Source: Platycnemis pennipes
Lineage: Eukaryota > Arthropoda > Insecta > Odonata > Platycnemididae
NCBI GenBank assembly: GCA_933228895.1
Contig: OW121846.1
Coordinates: 76,024,064 to 76,088,063 of the forward strand
Length of the DNA stretch: 64,000 bases
Direction of reading: 5' to 3'
The first letter of the stretch is position 1; each line of letters begins with the position of its first letter. The notes under the pieces were generated by a model, which was not told the DNA's origin, did no database searches, and saw only the letters and a list, made by a program, of their open reading frames with translations. Below, piece after piece: positions 24,161-37,234 of this stretch. Made by a program: the position numbers and the translations under genes.

Positions 24161-27100
24161 TTCTTGGCCCCTTCTCATTGAGCTACCGTGGCATGCAATC
24201 GAGAGGATACGCGGTGACGATTTCTTTAACGTTCAACTCCCGTCCCCACCCCCTTCAACACCCAACGACATCAAATCCCTCTAACACGAGGCTGAGCATG
24301 ATGATGCACAGAGGACATTAAGTTAATGACTCACAAAGGTAGCGCTCAATTGGGCTTAAATGGCGAAGGCCTTTGAGAACTCCTCTTCACTTATAGCGTG
24401 CGGTTATGTAGCCATACGAGAGAGAGAGAGCGATAAATCAATCGTGGCCGTCAATGTCGCAGAGGCATCGTGAATGTAATTACTCGAATTAGTTCTGATC
24501 CAGGAAATTAAATATTCCAATCACTACACTTACACACTCAAAAGGGTTAAAAGCAATCACAAATCTGATCTGGGATTGAAAATCGGACTTTTCCAGCATT
24601 GCAGTCAAGGGATACGGGACAACTATCGATGAATTGGAAGGAAGGTTACTGAGGGAAGAGAGTGATCTAGAATGCTAATATTACCAACCATTATGACGAT
24701 GATGAAAGGTTATTAGAAGAGCAACAGCTGTTCTACATATATCATCGGAACAGCAGCCGAAAACATTGGTTTCTCGCGGGTAACACTATCGGTCGCGAGA
24801 CGGTTTTTTTTTTATTTTCCAGCGTTAGATATATCTCATACATATACGTTTTCACGCACGTGAAAAATTTTTCTTTGCTTTTAAGTAAAACCTACAATTT
24901 CTAGACGGCTACTTGTGTATGTGATTAGGTTTACACCAACCGAAATGCCCAAAAAAGGGAAAGACCCAATATCCTGAAATATCACATCATTATCACTCCT
25001 TTTCTAACATACCACTTACTTGGAGGGCATCAAACTCAGGTCTATAGAGAAGATTCGGTCTATACAGTAGAAATGGTAAGTTTATGTACCCGCAAAAAGC
25101 TTTACTACGATTCGCAAAGTTTCACAGCTGCATTAAAGAAGAATTTATTCGATTTGAATAGCGAAACAGAAAATCTGGATGCAGAACACATGACAAAGGT
25201 GTTAAATAAATAAGATAAAACCTCTTTCGTGTGAACAGAGTAGTACTTAAATTTCACTATAGGCAAAAGGGAATAACTTCGAAAGGAACAACTTCGGCTA
25301 GGAATAACTTCGAAAGTCCTAAAGCTGAAGTAAATCTAAAAATCTACGGAATGTTTGCATGCATATATTGGTGCGTGAGATAACAGGACAGGTGGGATTC
25401 CATTTCGTCATAATGCACTCTGTAAGTTTGGTCAAGGTATATATGAAGGATTATCTTTGTTGTACGACAGAGGCAATTAAATTGAAAAGAAATATGAGTC
25501 AAAGCTTAAAAAAATTTGTGATGACATCGGATTCTATCAAAAAGTAAATTATACCTATGAAAACTACATTAGAACTTTAACCAGTAACCCTACCAAAATA
25601 TTATAGTATTTCGCTGCTATTTCAATGTAAAATCTGACTGTATCAATAAAAACTGAGATGGCATACGACTTCACATTCTGGGAAGTAAAGCTGACACTTG
25701 AGGCAACTAAAAATATACATATTCGAGTTCTAAAGCTCTCAGTGATAAACCAACATGAAAAATAATATACTCATATTATAATTAAAAGATGGTGGTATAT
25801 GCAGAAAGCAGGTTAGAAAATGCAGATTTAAAACTGAAGGTTGGAATGGAAGGACGATCCCAATTTTCCCCGATTTACTCACAAAACTCCCTGTAGAAAT
25901 TGCCATTCCTTTAAAGCGAACTACATTTACCCTAGGTACTGCATCATTGATGATAGTTTAATGCCTCAATAAAATTCCCCAAGGGTCAATTGGATACAAT
26001 TTACTTTTTAGGCCACGCGAAGGTAGAACTAGGTCCATTTAGTAGAGCCTTTTATTTTTCCTTTCCTTTGTACTGAGAGAAGGTTTTGGAACGTAGAAAT
26101 AATATGAATTGCAGGGGAAAAAGTCACTCAAGGCGCATTAGGAAAGACTGATACATAATCAGAAAACAGAAATTATATTTTCGGAAATAGGGTGATGCAT
26201 ATTTTTAATTTACCGAAGAATGAATAGTAAAAAAATAATGGTAGGTATAAGGCGTTAAATGAGCAGTCCTTTCCTAACGCCAAAACATACCTTGGAACGT
26301 TTCTTGAGGATGAGCAGCAATGGCTTGGCCCCAAAACTTCAAAACAGACGTAAAAAAAACGTTAAAACAAGGTTTTTCTCATCGAACAGCCACCTTCCCC
26401 AAGTGACGAGGAATGGGGGTGATTTCCTTGGCCACATGTTGGAGATATCCATGTGGGAACGTCCTTTCTGACGGATGAAAACCACCGTGAACACTAATTA
26501 AAATGCATTGGAAGGCGCGTCCACACCAAAGGGGACTGAGCTATAGGTGAACCCTGACTATTCAAGGATCACCGGCCACCAAGAACACCAAACACCGCAC
26601 TACCACCTCGACTCAGTGGTAGGACGGACCTTGTAACACCAGCTTTATTTTCTATGTTTGGTGGCGCAAGGAAGACTTACAAGGATTATGAGATGGAAAT
26701 AAAATCCCCACCCCATGTTAATTTTCCACATCCGGTCAACTATCCTACAACACAAGTGATGCTTACACAAAGGACCGATGATAACGTTTACCTACTCCCA
26801 GTGGCCAACGTACTAATGCTATTGCGGGACCTGAGTGAATAAAGGAGTTATCTAAAATTTTAAACATCAAATTGGCAACAATGGAAAAAGTCTCATTTTT
26901 TTACACTGCTTTACAAAAACGACAAAACACGAAGAAGGTAAGAATAAAAATTGAAATGAATCGTGCGCGCACAGGTGAGACACTAACTACATGCACAATG
27001 CCATGAACAGTCATAAAAAAGAGCATTCACTAGCACTCATAGGAAAACGCTCACTAAATTTTCACTATCCTAAGAGTAGCCTTACTAAGAGAGCGCACTT

Positions 27101-27804
27101 GCTAGAGGACATCATTTAAACGACGGAGCACCTAATAAGGGCCAAACAAAAAAAAAAAGAAAAACATCAGCCCAACCAGCAAGACGATACATAACCATAG
27201 TGATGCTGAAAGAATGAATTTGAATGAGAAATGCACACAATTGGAGTCATGAAAAATTTAAGGTTAACCACCAAATTACTACTGACTAGTAAGTTCATAC
27301 ATGTAATAAAAATACAAATTACATATCCAAAGAAAAGCCATAATCCAAAAGTCTTCACCGACTACAATTAAGGATAACAATTAGAAGAAACATTTTATAC
27401 AGCGGTTAAGGTACTGCAAGGTTAGCACCGAAATAGCTGTTACTGGCAATTAATTTTATATTTTATAGCGCATGGAAACGAAATGAGGCATTTTAGATTG
27501 ATTATTGAATATAACTCATGGGTTATTTAAGTTAATGCCAGATTAGATGAAAGTAGCCACATATAAGCGTTACAATTTTATGTTATATTAATGCCAATTT
27601 AGCGAAATTATAATTTATCCTTACGTGGATTTTAAGCGTTTACAGAAAAATTTAAGAAGCAAATTAAAATTATTTACAACTGAAGATCTATACAGGGAGC
27701 TAATAACGTAATCATATGCTTATCAATATTTTTGTACATAACACAACGGCGTTACCACAGATATATGTAACAAATGGCATTATTAGTTAGGAGTATTTAA
27801 ATAC
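24161..27804 (-). other. Last 3.6 kb of the 20.3-kb intron, nothing recognised
   Basis: Ordinary intron sequence running to the donor of the 36-nt exon at 27805. A short GA dinucleotide run lies near 24,419 and a T run near 24,805. I see no tRNA-like box, terminal repeat or coding relic. Confidence 0.5.
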
Positions 27805-27840
27805 CGGGAAGCCATTTTTCCCAGGAGGACCAATTGGACC
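27805..27840 (-). CDS. Collagen mini-exon, four Gly-X-Y triplets (GPIGPPGKNGFP)
   Basis: A 36-nt, phase 0-0 exon encoding GPIGPPGKNGFP, exactly four Gly-X-Y triplets. The acceptor is ttcgttgcag and the donor is CCG|gtattt. It lies between introns of 24.7 kb and 20.3 kb, a tiny exon in a very long intronic desert. Its acceptor shares the run TCGTTGCAGGG with the upstream 71-nt exon, and its length, first residues and donor match the next exon downstream. This suggests duplication of small collagen exons. The Gly-X-Y register is kept on both sides, which is good evidence that it is coding and adjacent to the neighbouring exons, although an unseen 9n-nt exon between them cannot be excluded. Confidence 0.87.
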
Positions 27841-29380
27841 CTGCAACGAAAGAAAAATAAAATTAGAAAAAAAGCCTTTAACTTGAATACTTGAATTAAT
27901 GGATAAAACAAGCAAAAAATAAGTAAATCTTTATAAATAATGACAAACAAATATATTAAGAATATTTGAGTATGCGAGGCAAAATAAATATTAATAACCA
28001 ATATTTTAGGTTTATAGTCACTTCCAAATTATTGGCATTACAATAACTTATCAAAGAATGCCTTTAAAAATATTGCATGGAGGAAAAAAATACTTTTACC
28101 CTCACCCTGCAATTAATGTTAGCAAAATTATGTTCATAAATTCAAATGAAATAAGCGGAGAAATAAAAACAAAAAATTAAATAATTAGAGAGAAGCAATA
28201 AAGAAGCAAGGATCTTCTTGGATCAAATCTTTCTGAAGAGTGCCTTCTCTACATCAGTATTCCCTTGTGAGAAGCATCCAAGAAATGAATAGAACACGAG
28301 ATGAATTTTTATCGAGAAAGCATTAAAAAAAAAACTTTCTATACCAAACAATAAGAGACAGAGCTCATCATCATTTTACATGCCATTATTTGAACGCCTT
28401 AACTTTTTCTGTCATCCAAGCAAGATTGAATTCCTTTCTTTAAAGGAAAGTGACGGCGAATATAATTTTTAACGCTCACAACTAACCCAGGTAGATAAAT
28501 ATACATTCATTCTCACTGCCAATTAGGGCAAATGAGTGAAAATTTTATCTTACTAGCACAAAAAATGAAGAAAATTGGGATTGAAACGGAAACGCAACGG
28601 ATCCTTTTTAAGTTTTCGTGATCTCCTCACGAAAACTATATTTTTTCTACAACACAAGGCCGGTGAACATATACAGGGAACGAAACACAACGGGGAAAGT
28701 GTTTCCACATTTAACTACATAGGTAGGGACACCGAAAAATGGTAAATAAAAATCATCAAAAGCGGTGTTTAAAATGACAAATGCGGTAAATAAAATCATT
28801 TTAAAAAGGTGAAAGCTGTGTTTAATGCTGGGAAAAAGGAGTCTTAAAGGAAGGGTTTTTTTAAATATTATTAATAAATACTTCATACCAATGTGAGCAA
28901 ACAGTTAATTACATACATTTGAGATCCAATACAGAAGTTATGGCTACCCTACGCAACATAAAAAACACAGTAGGCAAAATTAAGTTAAAGGCAAATTAAT
29001 GAGATAATGGTAATAACAACAACAGAGTGGAGTAGTGGACTGCAGGTAATGAAGTTCGATTCTTACGCTGTTTAAAATTTTTCTTTCAACCATTGAATAA
29101 AAAACTTTATCATCCTTCATTTTCAACCTTTGTGTGTGGATACTGACTTTTTTGTACTCCTATCGCTTCAATTAGATTTACAAATACGTCACTCAAAAAT
29201 ACACTATAAAGTTAACGTAATGATTCCATGATTTAATTCTGTAATATAATTTTTTTCCAATCATTTCCTTTCGCCTAATTTAATTGTTTTTTTTTACTTA
29301 TAATTTGGCATGAAATTTCTGATAACTTACTTTTTTTAACAGCCTACTAGCATTACCCTAGGAATACAGCACGGCTGTAT
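27841..29380 (-). other. 3' end of the 24.7-kb intron
   Basis: Intron upstream of the 36-nt exon. A perfect 11-bp hairpin lies at 28611-28638. At about 29,030-29,080 a TAGTGGACTGCAGG..GAAGTTCGATTCTTACG string is weakly tRNA-like. Otherwise nothing is recognised. Confidence 0.45.
28611..28638. repeat. Perfect 11-bp hairpin
   Basis: AGTTTTCGTGA and TCACGAAAACT are exact complements separated by about 6 bases. It ends in a TATATTTTTTC run, so it looks terminator-like, but in an intron it is most simply a small palindrome. Confidence 0.85.
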
Positions 29381-29384
29381 TCTT

Positions 29385-30095
29385 CTCATTTCGTGACCCG
29401 AGTTACTTAACTCTCCTTGTTGGCATCGCCCATACGTGCATTCCATTCGCGGGGCGCATCGATCACAAGGCCGCGAGATGTTAAAATCTCCGATCCGGGT
29501 CTGAATTTTTACTGTCTCTGGATATGATTTTAGTAGCGAATGAAATGAAAGGCCCGTGGTTCTTTGGATCCGACCCGAACATCCTTAATTTATGAGTGGT
29601 TCATTTGTAAATCTAATTTAAACAACTAAGTCTAATAAAGTGAGTATTAAGATGAAATGGTTTGAAATTGAATATGATAACATTTTCGATGCAGTGACTG
29701 AAAGAAAAAATTAAACTGCGATTGGGATCGAACTTCGCACAGTACACTAGCTCTCGTTCATGGCTCTCGTTATATGCCTGATCCCGGTGAATGTAGGCTA
29801 CACGCATGGCATACTACGTATTTTTTTCCCGCGATACCGGGGTAATGGGGGAAAAAGTCATATTTCTTTATTTTGCTTCTAGTTGCACGGGAACGTTTTC
29901 ATCTAATTACGTGGCCTTAGTTACACATCCTCTTCTTGTCAATATCTACCGCACCTACATTCCATTCACGGGGCACTTCGATCGCTAAACCGCGAAAATT
30001 TAAAATCTACGATCCGTATCCGATTTTACTCCGTGTCTTTGGATCCGAATCCGGAACCGAGAAAAATGAAAGATCCGATCCGGTCATCACTAAAG
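29385..30095 (+). repeat. Diverged direct repeat, two copies
   Basis: About 29,388-29,590 and 29,900-30,090 are related over about 190 bp. Paired landmarks are CATTCCATTCGCGGGGCGC against CATTCCATTCACGGGGCAC, CCGCGAGATGTTAAAATCTC against CCGCGAAAATTTAAAATCTA, and GGATCCGA strings near the end of each. They could be two copies of one mobile repeat or an old tandem duplication. No coding content. Confidence 0.75.
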
Positions 30096-32771
30096 AAAAT
30101 ATTTCATGCTACAAAAATTCGGCATTAGCAAAATATCTCAAATTTCGTTAAAAAAATCGCGTTTCAAAGAAGACACGGTTATTTCGCGATTAAACCCAAA
30201 AAGTCGCTTATTTCGTGAATCCTGTCACAAAAAACGTTTCACGAAAATGTCATGTCCCTATACATAGGTATTTAAATAAGTAACAAAACTGTTTCCACTT
30301 TCCACCACCATCAATAGAACGAAATTTCCCTTTTAACGACACTCATGTTCTTTTCTTATCTTTAAAATAGGAGTGAGCAGAATTTATTCCTTCGTAGATA
30401 TTTAAGTACCCAAATGAGGCTGACGAATACTTGAGCACGAGGATGAGTACATGAGTACCTCGATGAGTATGAGTATAATGTATTTTCAAAGAGATTTGAA
30501 TGCTAAAATTTCGTGATTTGTTCAATGCTGATTAATATAATAAAATGCATAATATTAAAATGGGATATACCTAACTATATTATTTCTGTTTTCATTTTTG
30601 TTTTTGAGCACCAACTGTATTTCTTGTAATCATGTTTAATCGAGCATTCTGATATTGCCGAAGAAGGAGTTTTCCAAAGCTATTTTCCCTTGAAAATCCT
30701 CCACCATTCTACTGCTTCAGTATTTTTCTCTTGAACGCCTCATACCCGAAAGCCTGCGCCGGGATATGAAAATCGAAATGAATACTTCGGTGTCAATCCA
30801 AGTACCTCAAGGGGTACCTGGTCACCTTTATTAATACTTCGTTCTATACTAATTTATTTCACCTCAGTTAGGGATGATGTACCACAAAGTGAGGCCAATT
30901 AACACAATTTTATGCAGATTGTGAATGTTTTTTGAAACGCCAACCCTATCGATTTTGAACCGATGAATCATAAATATATTATGAGTATATGTACCTTACT
31001 AACAAGTATGTTTCAAATTTGAGCGAAAAAAACACATTTAAAGAAGGGCGATTTAGGAACGAGGCCTGGAAGACTTGATGGAGTAGTTGAGGCTATCACA
31101 TGAATTAATGGGAGCAAAACATGCGTGCACTCTTACAGTTTACTGCTGAAGTACAGGGTATTTACAATCAAAATATATTATTCCTGCACACATCTGGTTT
31201 TTATCTAAGCAATACGAAGATTATTCGATTAGCCCATTCGCATCCATGAAATTGATTATATGCACCCATACTTCTTTTGACCAATTCCTCATTCTATTTT
31301 CCTCCTGAATACATGCAATCTGAGCAAGCAATTAACCAGGCACTATCATGGATAGTTGTTTTTCGTTCCAGTCTGCCCATTTTCCGCCACTTAGATGTCT
31401 ATGGAAATATACCTCTAATTGAAACAACATTTTCTTAATAGATCTCAATTAATTCTGTCTAATCTACTTATTTTCGCCTTTATCCTCGACGAAACTTATC
31501 CAACCGTGGCACCTAACGGCGAAAAAAAAACAAAGAGCGCGGGTTCGAATCCCGCATGAAGCCTGGATGTTCTTGGTTTATGTTCATATTAGACGGCGCG
31601 GCCTAACCTAAGCTTTTGAGTCACCTGAATACCAAATATACCCGTGAACGAAATTCTACGACACCCCAGTTTTGCAATGGTAACTTCTTATAAAATCGAT
31701 AAAAACTTTTTTCATTAAAGTTATGCACTGGAAACTTACACTTTGCATGGAAAACATGTATATATAACAAACTTTAAACTTTGGTTGCAATTGAACGCTA
31801 TTTTATTGGTTTACGAGTCATGAAAGTTGGCGCTTTTCACGAGCACCGTCAATAAACCGGTACTTTTTACGTCACAACCGTTGTAAAAAGATATGAAAAT
31901 GCGATTTAAAAATTCAAGATTGCCGTCAAATAACACAGAATGAACTAAGGAAAATTACTATGTGATTATTTTTTCTGTAGGCATAGCAGTTCATTTGTAC
32001 CTATTGAAACTCGAGTGAACATAATTTCAGCGCCAACAGTAAAGCCAGCTATAGCAAAGAGTGTCACTTCGTAACTGACGCGGCTAACATGAATCCCGGA
32101 GCAATCAAATGAAACTTTGGATTGCTTCTACTCCCTCGAGGATTAATTTGTCAAAGTGGATAGTAATAAATAAAACTTGCACTTTTCCAAGTAGAATTTT
32201 TTATAAAACGCACCCAAAATTTCAACGCTTTAGCGTCAATTTCAAAGATCACTGAGAAATACACCATGAAGCCAGCCTTAAATATGAATCAGATTGGGGG
32301 AAAAGGGAAAGGAAGTGGTGTTAGACTCAATAAATTGGACTGCTTAGAGAAACTTGAGGTTTTTAAAAGTGGACAAGAAGCAGACTCCATTTTTTTAGGC
32401 AATTTGACAGAATTTAAAAGCTTATCATTTGCTTCCTGTCTCACCTTAATATCCAACGGTACCCATCCCCGTACCCGTCTCACTAAACCCAATACCAAAG
32501 CTCCCCTTCCACAACGGTGAAGTGCAAATGAGTCAACCACACAACATCCTCTATCTTATTCCTCAAAATCTGTTTCATATTAAAGGCTGGTTTCACGTTT
32601 TCTCTGTGACTTTTGATAATGAAGCTGAATCGTCGATACGTTATACATCGTACTTATATTTAAAAAATCTGGCTGGAAAAGTAAAAGTTTTATTTATTGA
32701 AACTCTGGATCGTTTAAAACTTTAACTCCACAAGAGATTCCTACTATTTCCTTAAACCATAACTTTGTTAA
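30096..32771. other. Intronic stretch with a SINE-like B box
   Basis: At 31,535-31,555 GAGCGCGGGTTCGAATCCCG is a perfect pol III B box with a short T stem, but no convincing A box, so it is a tRNA-like relic. At 30,390-30,480 GAGTAC/GAGTAT motifs recur. The 84-codon frame at 32266-32520 overlaps an equally long antisense frame and has no motif. Nothing else is recognised. Confidence 0.45.
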
Positions 32772-33650
32772 AGTAAGATACCTACGCCATATTCCGACAG
32801 GGGCGTAATTCCGACACCTGGGTGTATTATTGAAAGTACTGAAATTGGCTAACAGGGGTCATTTAATATCAGAAGGGCATCTATCAACGAGAAGATACAA
32901 AAAGTTACGTTGTCCTAGGCATGACGCTTGTGGTGTCATTTTAAGCAATTTTCGGTATTAAATTAGCAGAAAGTGATATATATTTTATATTGCTTAAAAG
33001 CTTATTTGTTGCTAAATAGTGTAGCGTAAATAGTTAAGAGAAATAATTGATACACAGTGAGAATTTGAAGAATGAGTTAGAAAGATCGTGTGGTCCCTAA
33101 TTCCGACAGGTGTCAAAATAAGGACTAGCTTCTCTTTATTTTCGTTTAACTCGCACATGACAATACCGGAGATCGTTGACTTATGTGTTACTTATATACA
33201 CAGCTATTGTGGTTTTCTAGATTATATTTCGTGGAATTTTCTTTTGTCCTGAATGCGATGACTAGTAAATATTTTCAAGCATTGTCATAATGTCAAAAAC
33301 ACTTTATTTATGAAACTATTGCTTTCTTTTGCGTAAATAAAACTTATTTCAATTCGGTTTCGTACTAATTTATTTGTTTTTTAGCCCTTATACTTAAAAA
33401 CCACACACTGTCGGAATTAAGAGGCATAGTTGTGTCGGAATGTGGGCCATGGGGCCCAAATTCCGACATTTTTCCTACTTTTATTCAAACTGTTGTTACT
33501 GTGAAAATAGTGCAGATATTATCAAACAAACATTTTTAAGTATTGCGCATATCACATGCGTAAAAATTTGGGCGTTGTACTATAAACACTTTTTTTATAT
33601 TAACCATGAAACCTTACCATGTCGGAATATGGACCAGTTACCTTACTTAA
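32772..33650. mobile_element. Non-autonomous DNA transposon built on ATTCCGACA repeats
   Basis: About 0.88 kb with inverted ends: left AAGATACCTACGCCATATTC reads like the complement of the right end near 33,622-33,647, both running into CATATTCCGACA. Seven copies of ATTCCGACA or its complement occur, near 32,791, 32,808, 33,100 and 33,460 (plus) and 33,409, 33,433 and 33,620 (minus). They cluster at the two ends. Subterminal repeats of this kind are usual transposase binding sites. There is no transposase frame inside. The superfamily is not determined. Confidence 0.72.
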
Positions 33651-34127
33651 AGAACTAAGACGCATTGCTAATATGACTTCAAAACAAGAATAATGAAATA
33701 GACGGTATTTTAGATGCTATCTTGTCAGTGTGTTACCGACCTGGCTATTGCGTCCAGTTTCCACATAGTAAAAGGGTCTTTGAACGAAATATTTACTCTT
33801 AAGCACTAACACTCCCTCAACCAATTCATTTCGACAACGAATGAGACACACAACCAAAAGTACGAAAACAGAATCGTATTCTCATAGTTTAATCTTAAGC
33901 GATCATAATTTAATTCATTTATTGAAAGGATTATAGTACCTTATGTTTATAAACAATTTGGTGTAATTTGTGGCTAACATTTCACGTGTATCTTGAATGA
34001 ATGCTTAATGTTCTCCTCGGGGTGGTAGTACTGTCACAATTTTTTTCATGTAAATTGTATTTAACGGGGTAGTATTTTTTTTGCATGCATGCATGGTTAT
34101 AAGTGTTCTTCCTGATTAATTATGCAT
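33651..34127. other. Intronic stretch, nothing recognised
   Basis: A+T-rich sequence with a short TGCATGCATGCATGG run near 34,082 just before the LINE-tail repeat. No coding relic. Confidence 0.45.
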
Positions 34128-34202
34128 GCCAGGTGATGTTTCACCCCTTGCCAAAAACCCTTGCGGTGACTTGCAGGGTATTATATAGGTGTAGATATAG
34201 AT
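34128..34202 (+). repeat. CR1/Jockey-like LINE 3' terminus, short copy
   Basis: About 75 bp (CAGGTGATGTTTCACCCC to CTTGCAGGGTATTATATAGG, then GTAGATATAGATAG) match the 3' tails at 23,620 and 36,205, with several substitutions. It keeps the terminal GTAGATRTAGAT microsatellite. No LINE coding sequence precedes it, as expected of a severely 5'-truncated insertion. Confidence 0.7.
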
Positions 34203-35100
34203 AGTTGTCACCCGCCAGGGCTCGATTTCGGCTAACCGTATGAAACACGTCGTGAGATTTCCAAGCCGAAGTAAGGCATAGTCTAGTAATAGTCTACTCT
34301 CAGCGGGAGGTGTAAAATCAACCCTAAGTTTCATGGCTTTCCGGGCCCAAAAAATACTTCGCCGACACGCAGTCATTACACATTTCATCTGGAAGTAAGC
34401 GTCAAAACATCTCATCGAAATCCAGGATCCTTTAGGCTGTGGGTAACTATTACATAGCATACCACAGTAAAGCTGGTGTTAGGACACCCTATCTTCTATC
34501 GAGATTCTTGGTAATTACAAACTTCGAGCAGAAAATTGGCATAGCTGCAACGTTTATTGCTCCAGAATATCCAAATATAGATCCAAAAACAGGCGACAAA
34601 CCTGAAAACGGACTGTTCCTACTAAATTAACTGCTGTTCACCTGCTTGAGCTTCGGACCATAGAATTAAAAATGCATCCATTGTTTTGTATTTTAGCTAA
34701 GAATTTATTTGCGCATTTAATTATTTTATTAGCACACATTCATGTAATTAATGAACTTTGATTACGTGCTAATTTGTGGTTTTGGAGTCCTAAGGATATG
34801 GAAAGGGGAAAATAATAGACAATAGCCTCGTATTTCGACCTACAATATCCCAGAAAGAAAGAGAAAGAAAAATTTGAACAATGTAAAAATTACACGTACG
34901 CATGAAGTGGACCAAACATCTAGTGAAGGCTTATGACAGATAAAACAAAAAGTGAGATAAAGGAAATGAACAGTTAATATAATTGAAAATCGAACCAAAA
35001 ATTTTGAATATGAACGCAACAAAGAAAGTCATTCGGGTCATTGCTGAAGATCTGGAGGGACCTGACAAAGAGCAGAATTATAAGAGTAAGGTAGTTATAG
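34203..35100. other. Intronic stretch, nothing recognised
   Basis: No motif in the open frames here. The 114-codon minus frame at 34116-34460 overlaps the LINE tail repeat and is a chance frame. Confidence 0.4.
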
Positions 35101-35345
35101 ATGTAGTGGAAGAAAAAATCAGTAGCAGAGGAGAAATTCGTAGCAGGAAATAGACAGTTGAGGTCATTCACATCATTAAAAATCGGTGATAGGTGAAGAC
35201 GGAAAGTAGTCGGAGGGGAAAAAGTCAATGGGAAGAATGGAAAAGGAAGAACGTCAATAAATATATGGAGCAGTTTGTTAATAGTGCAAAAGCGGAGAGT
35301 TGGGTCAACATGAAAAGGCTAGCCAAGAGAAAAAAATTAGTGGAA
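35100..35345 (+). pseudogene. Decayed RTE-like LINE C-terminus
   Basis: The frame containing YMEQFVNSAKAESWVNMKRL corresponds to YMEQVVKNVKEKNYVTMKRL in the copy at 10854-11405 and to the minus-strand copy at 45855-46325. Nucleotide agreement continues upstream (GGGGAAAAAGTCAATGGGAA against GGGAAAAGTGAACGGGAAGA). The usual NQS-stop end and palindrome are missing, so the 3' end is lost or altered. Orientation is antisense to the collagen gene. Confidence 0.65.
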
Positions 35346-35509
35346 AAATGTGTAAAATTAATCTTAAAATGGATGACTGGTGATGGATAAAGGACGCGTG
35401 AAGGGATTGTTTTTCCTTTCAGGTGAAGAGGAAGGGTTGGATGACACCAGGCGGTGGTGTTGTTCCTCTCGTAACAAAAGATATAACGGTAAAACTTCCC
35501 TTCCAACGC

Positions 35510-36275
35510 ATGTAGCAGTAAATTTGAAATGTTCTCTATCCAATGGTCCAGATGACACCGGAATACCATTGAAGAATTCACAACTCCTCAAGGGTTTGTT
35601 CTTGGACCCTCTGAGTATAAACTAAGCGGTCCATCCGCTATACCAACCACCAAACCCCTGACGGCATAAGATGCCAGCAGGCGGAAGAAGAAGACAGCAG
35701 ATTAAACGTGTGCAGCGAAGATCGGCAAGATTTGTAAAGGGACGGTATGATAACCTTATTAGCGTAACCAGTCTATTAAATGAATTAAATTGGGAATCAT
35801 TGTCAGATCGCAAGTTGAAATTTAGACTCAATCTCTTAAACAAATTCCAAGACTATACTTTTCCGTGATGATGTTAAAAATATTTTGCGGACCCCAACTT
35901 ACTATGGTAGACTGGACCATAATCACAAACTTAGAGAAATTGATTGCCGAACTGACAGACTCAAAATGTCCTTTTTCTTTGCACAATTTGGGATATGAAT
36001 AACGGTAAATATATCTAATACGAGTGTAGCAATCGATAACATTGGTAGCTGCATGTTGGTATGAGGACTTGAAGCTAACCCAACTAACAGCATGTTTTTG
36101 AATGTTTGCTTTGCTATTTTTATCTTTTTTTAAATAGTGTAGTTTTGAACAGTACCTATATAAATACTAATCCTTTTTTCTGCATGATATGTAGTGCATG
36201 TTTTGGTGAGAAATCACCCCCTGCCACACACCCTCGTGGTGGCTTGCAGGGTATTATGTAGATGTAGAAGATAGA
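35510..36275 (+). pseudogene. CR1/Jockey-like LINE: RT relic, C-terminus and 3' tail
   Basis: Pieces in order: a reverse-transcriptase relic (SQLLKGLFLDPLS at about 35,578-35,617, corresponding to the family's SGVPQGSVLGPLLF); an internal deletion; a C-terminal block from about 35,695 with VQRRSARFVKGRYDN and LLNELNWESLSDRK; then in other frames HKLREIDCRTDRLKMSFF, the RTDRFKNSFFPRTI-like block. A TAG/TAA-rich 3' region follows and ends at the GTAGATGTAGA tail near 36,270. Stops and frameshifts show it is dead. The order of blocks and the tail identify which repeat the 3' fragments at 23,110, 34,128 and 51,328 come from. Confidence 0.78.
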
Positions 36276-37234
36276 ATAAAAACAGGGTCTCAGAAAATGA
36301 AGGTGAGAAATGCCTCTGCCACAAAATAACCCAATGCGAAAGATGGGATTTGAAAGTTGCTGCTGACAACCCAATCGAAATATGAAGATGGGAAACACCA
36401 AAACAGCATGCGAATTAGCGATGGAACACTCAACCTGATGCAACTTAGGGACTGATGAGGAAAAATGCGGATAGGAGATGAAAGCACAGGAATGGTACGA
36501 AAGAAATACGCTGACGAGATCCATCAATTGTCAAGCACGGTGGAAGATGGGATGAGGAAAAACGAGACGGGTGGAAAGTAGACGGTTTGGAGTTTTACCG
36601 TGAGTAAAGTGAAGTTAAGCAGCGGAAAAACGGAAGAATAAGGACGGGCCCAGTTCATTTAAATTCGGACATGATCAGACCTCCTGATAATGGAGCTGAA
36701 AACCGTCTTTAGGTAGAAATGGTACTGTCACGTGGATTGGCCGCGATTCGCGCCCGCTTTCCCAAGAAACTTGTCAAACGCTTGTTCGTTAACCACAATA
36801 AAAAACAACTAGTCAAGGTGGAACAGGCACCTGGCCAGCCCCTTAATAAGTGCAATCATTTCCTTGCGGCGCCTTAGTTCGATATTGGTCATGTCCAACT
36901 AACTCTCCAAACAGACCTTCACAAATATCGTAAATACTTCTTCGCAAGACTATTTGATGCATACGACTTTTCATTCTAAGCCGCTAATTTGCTATTTCAA
37001 GATATTTCAACTGCTCCGAATCACTCAAGATATTTATGAAAAAGCCAGATTGTCAAGAGAGTAAGGAATGAAAGTAATTATTGCAACTCCCATGAAATCG
37101 AAAGAGAGAGGGAGGAGCATGGAACCCTTGAATTTGGTGCTGCACACGTTCAAAAAGAAAAAAAAAACTTTTAGCCGGAGAATACACCACAAAAGATACC
37201 GAAGGTCTAGACACAAATTAGGGCTCCGAGGTAG
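36276..37234. other. Intronic stretch, possibly degraded LINE
   Basis: A purine-rich plus strand follows the LINE tail up to about 36,720, then mixed sequence. No specific motif is found. Confidence 0.35.
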
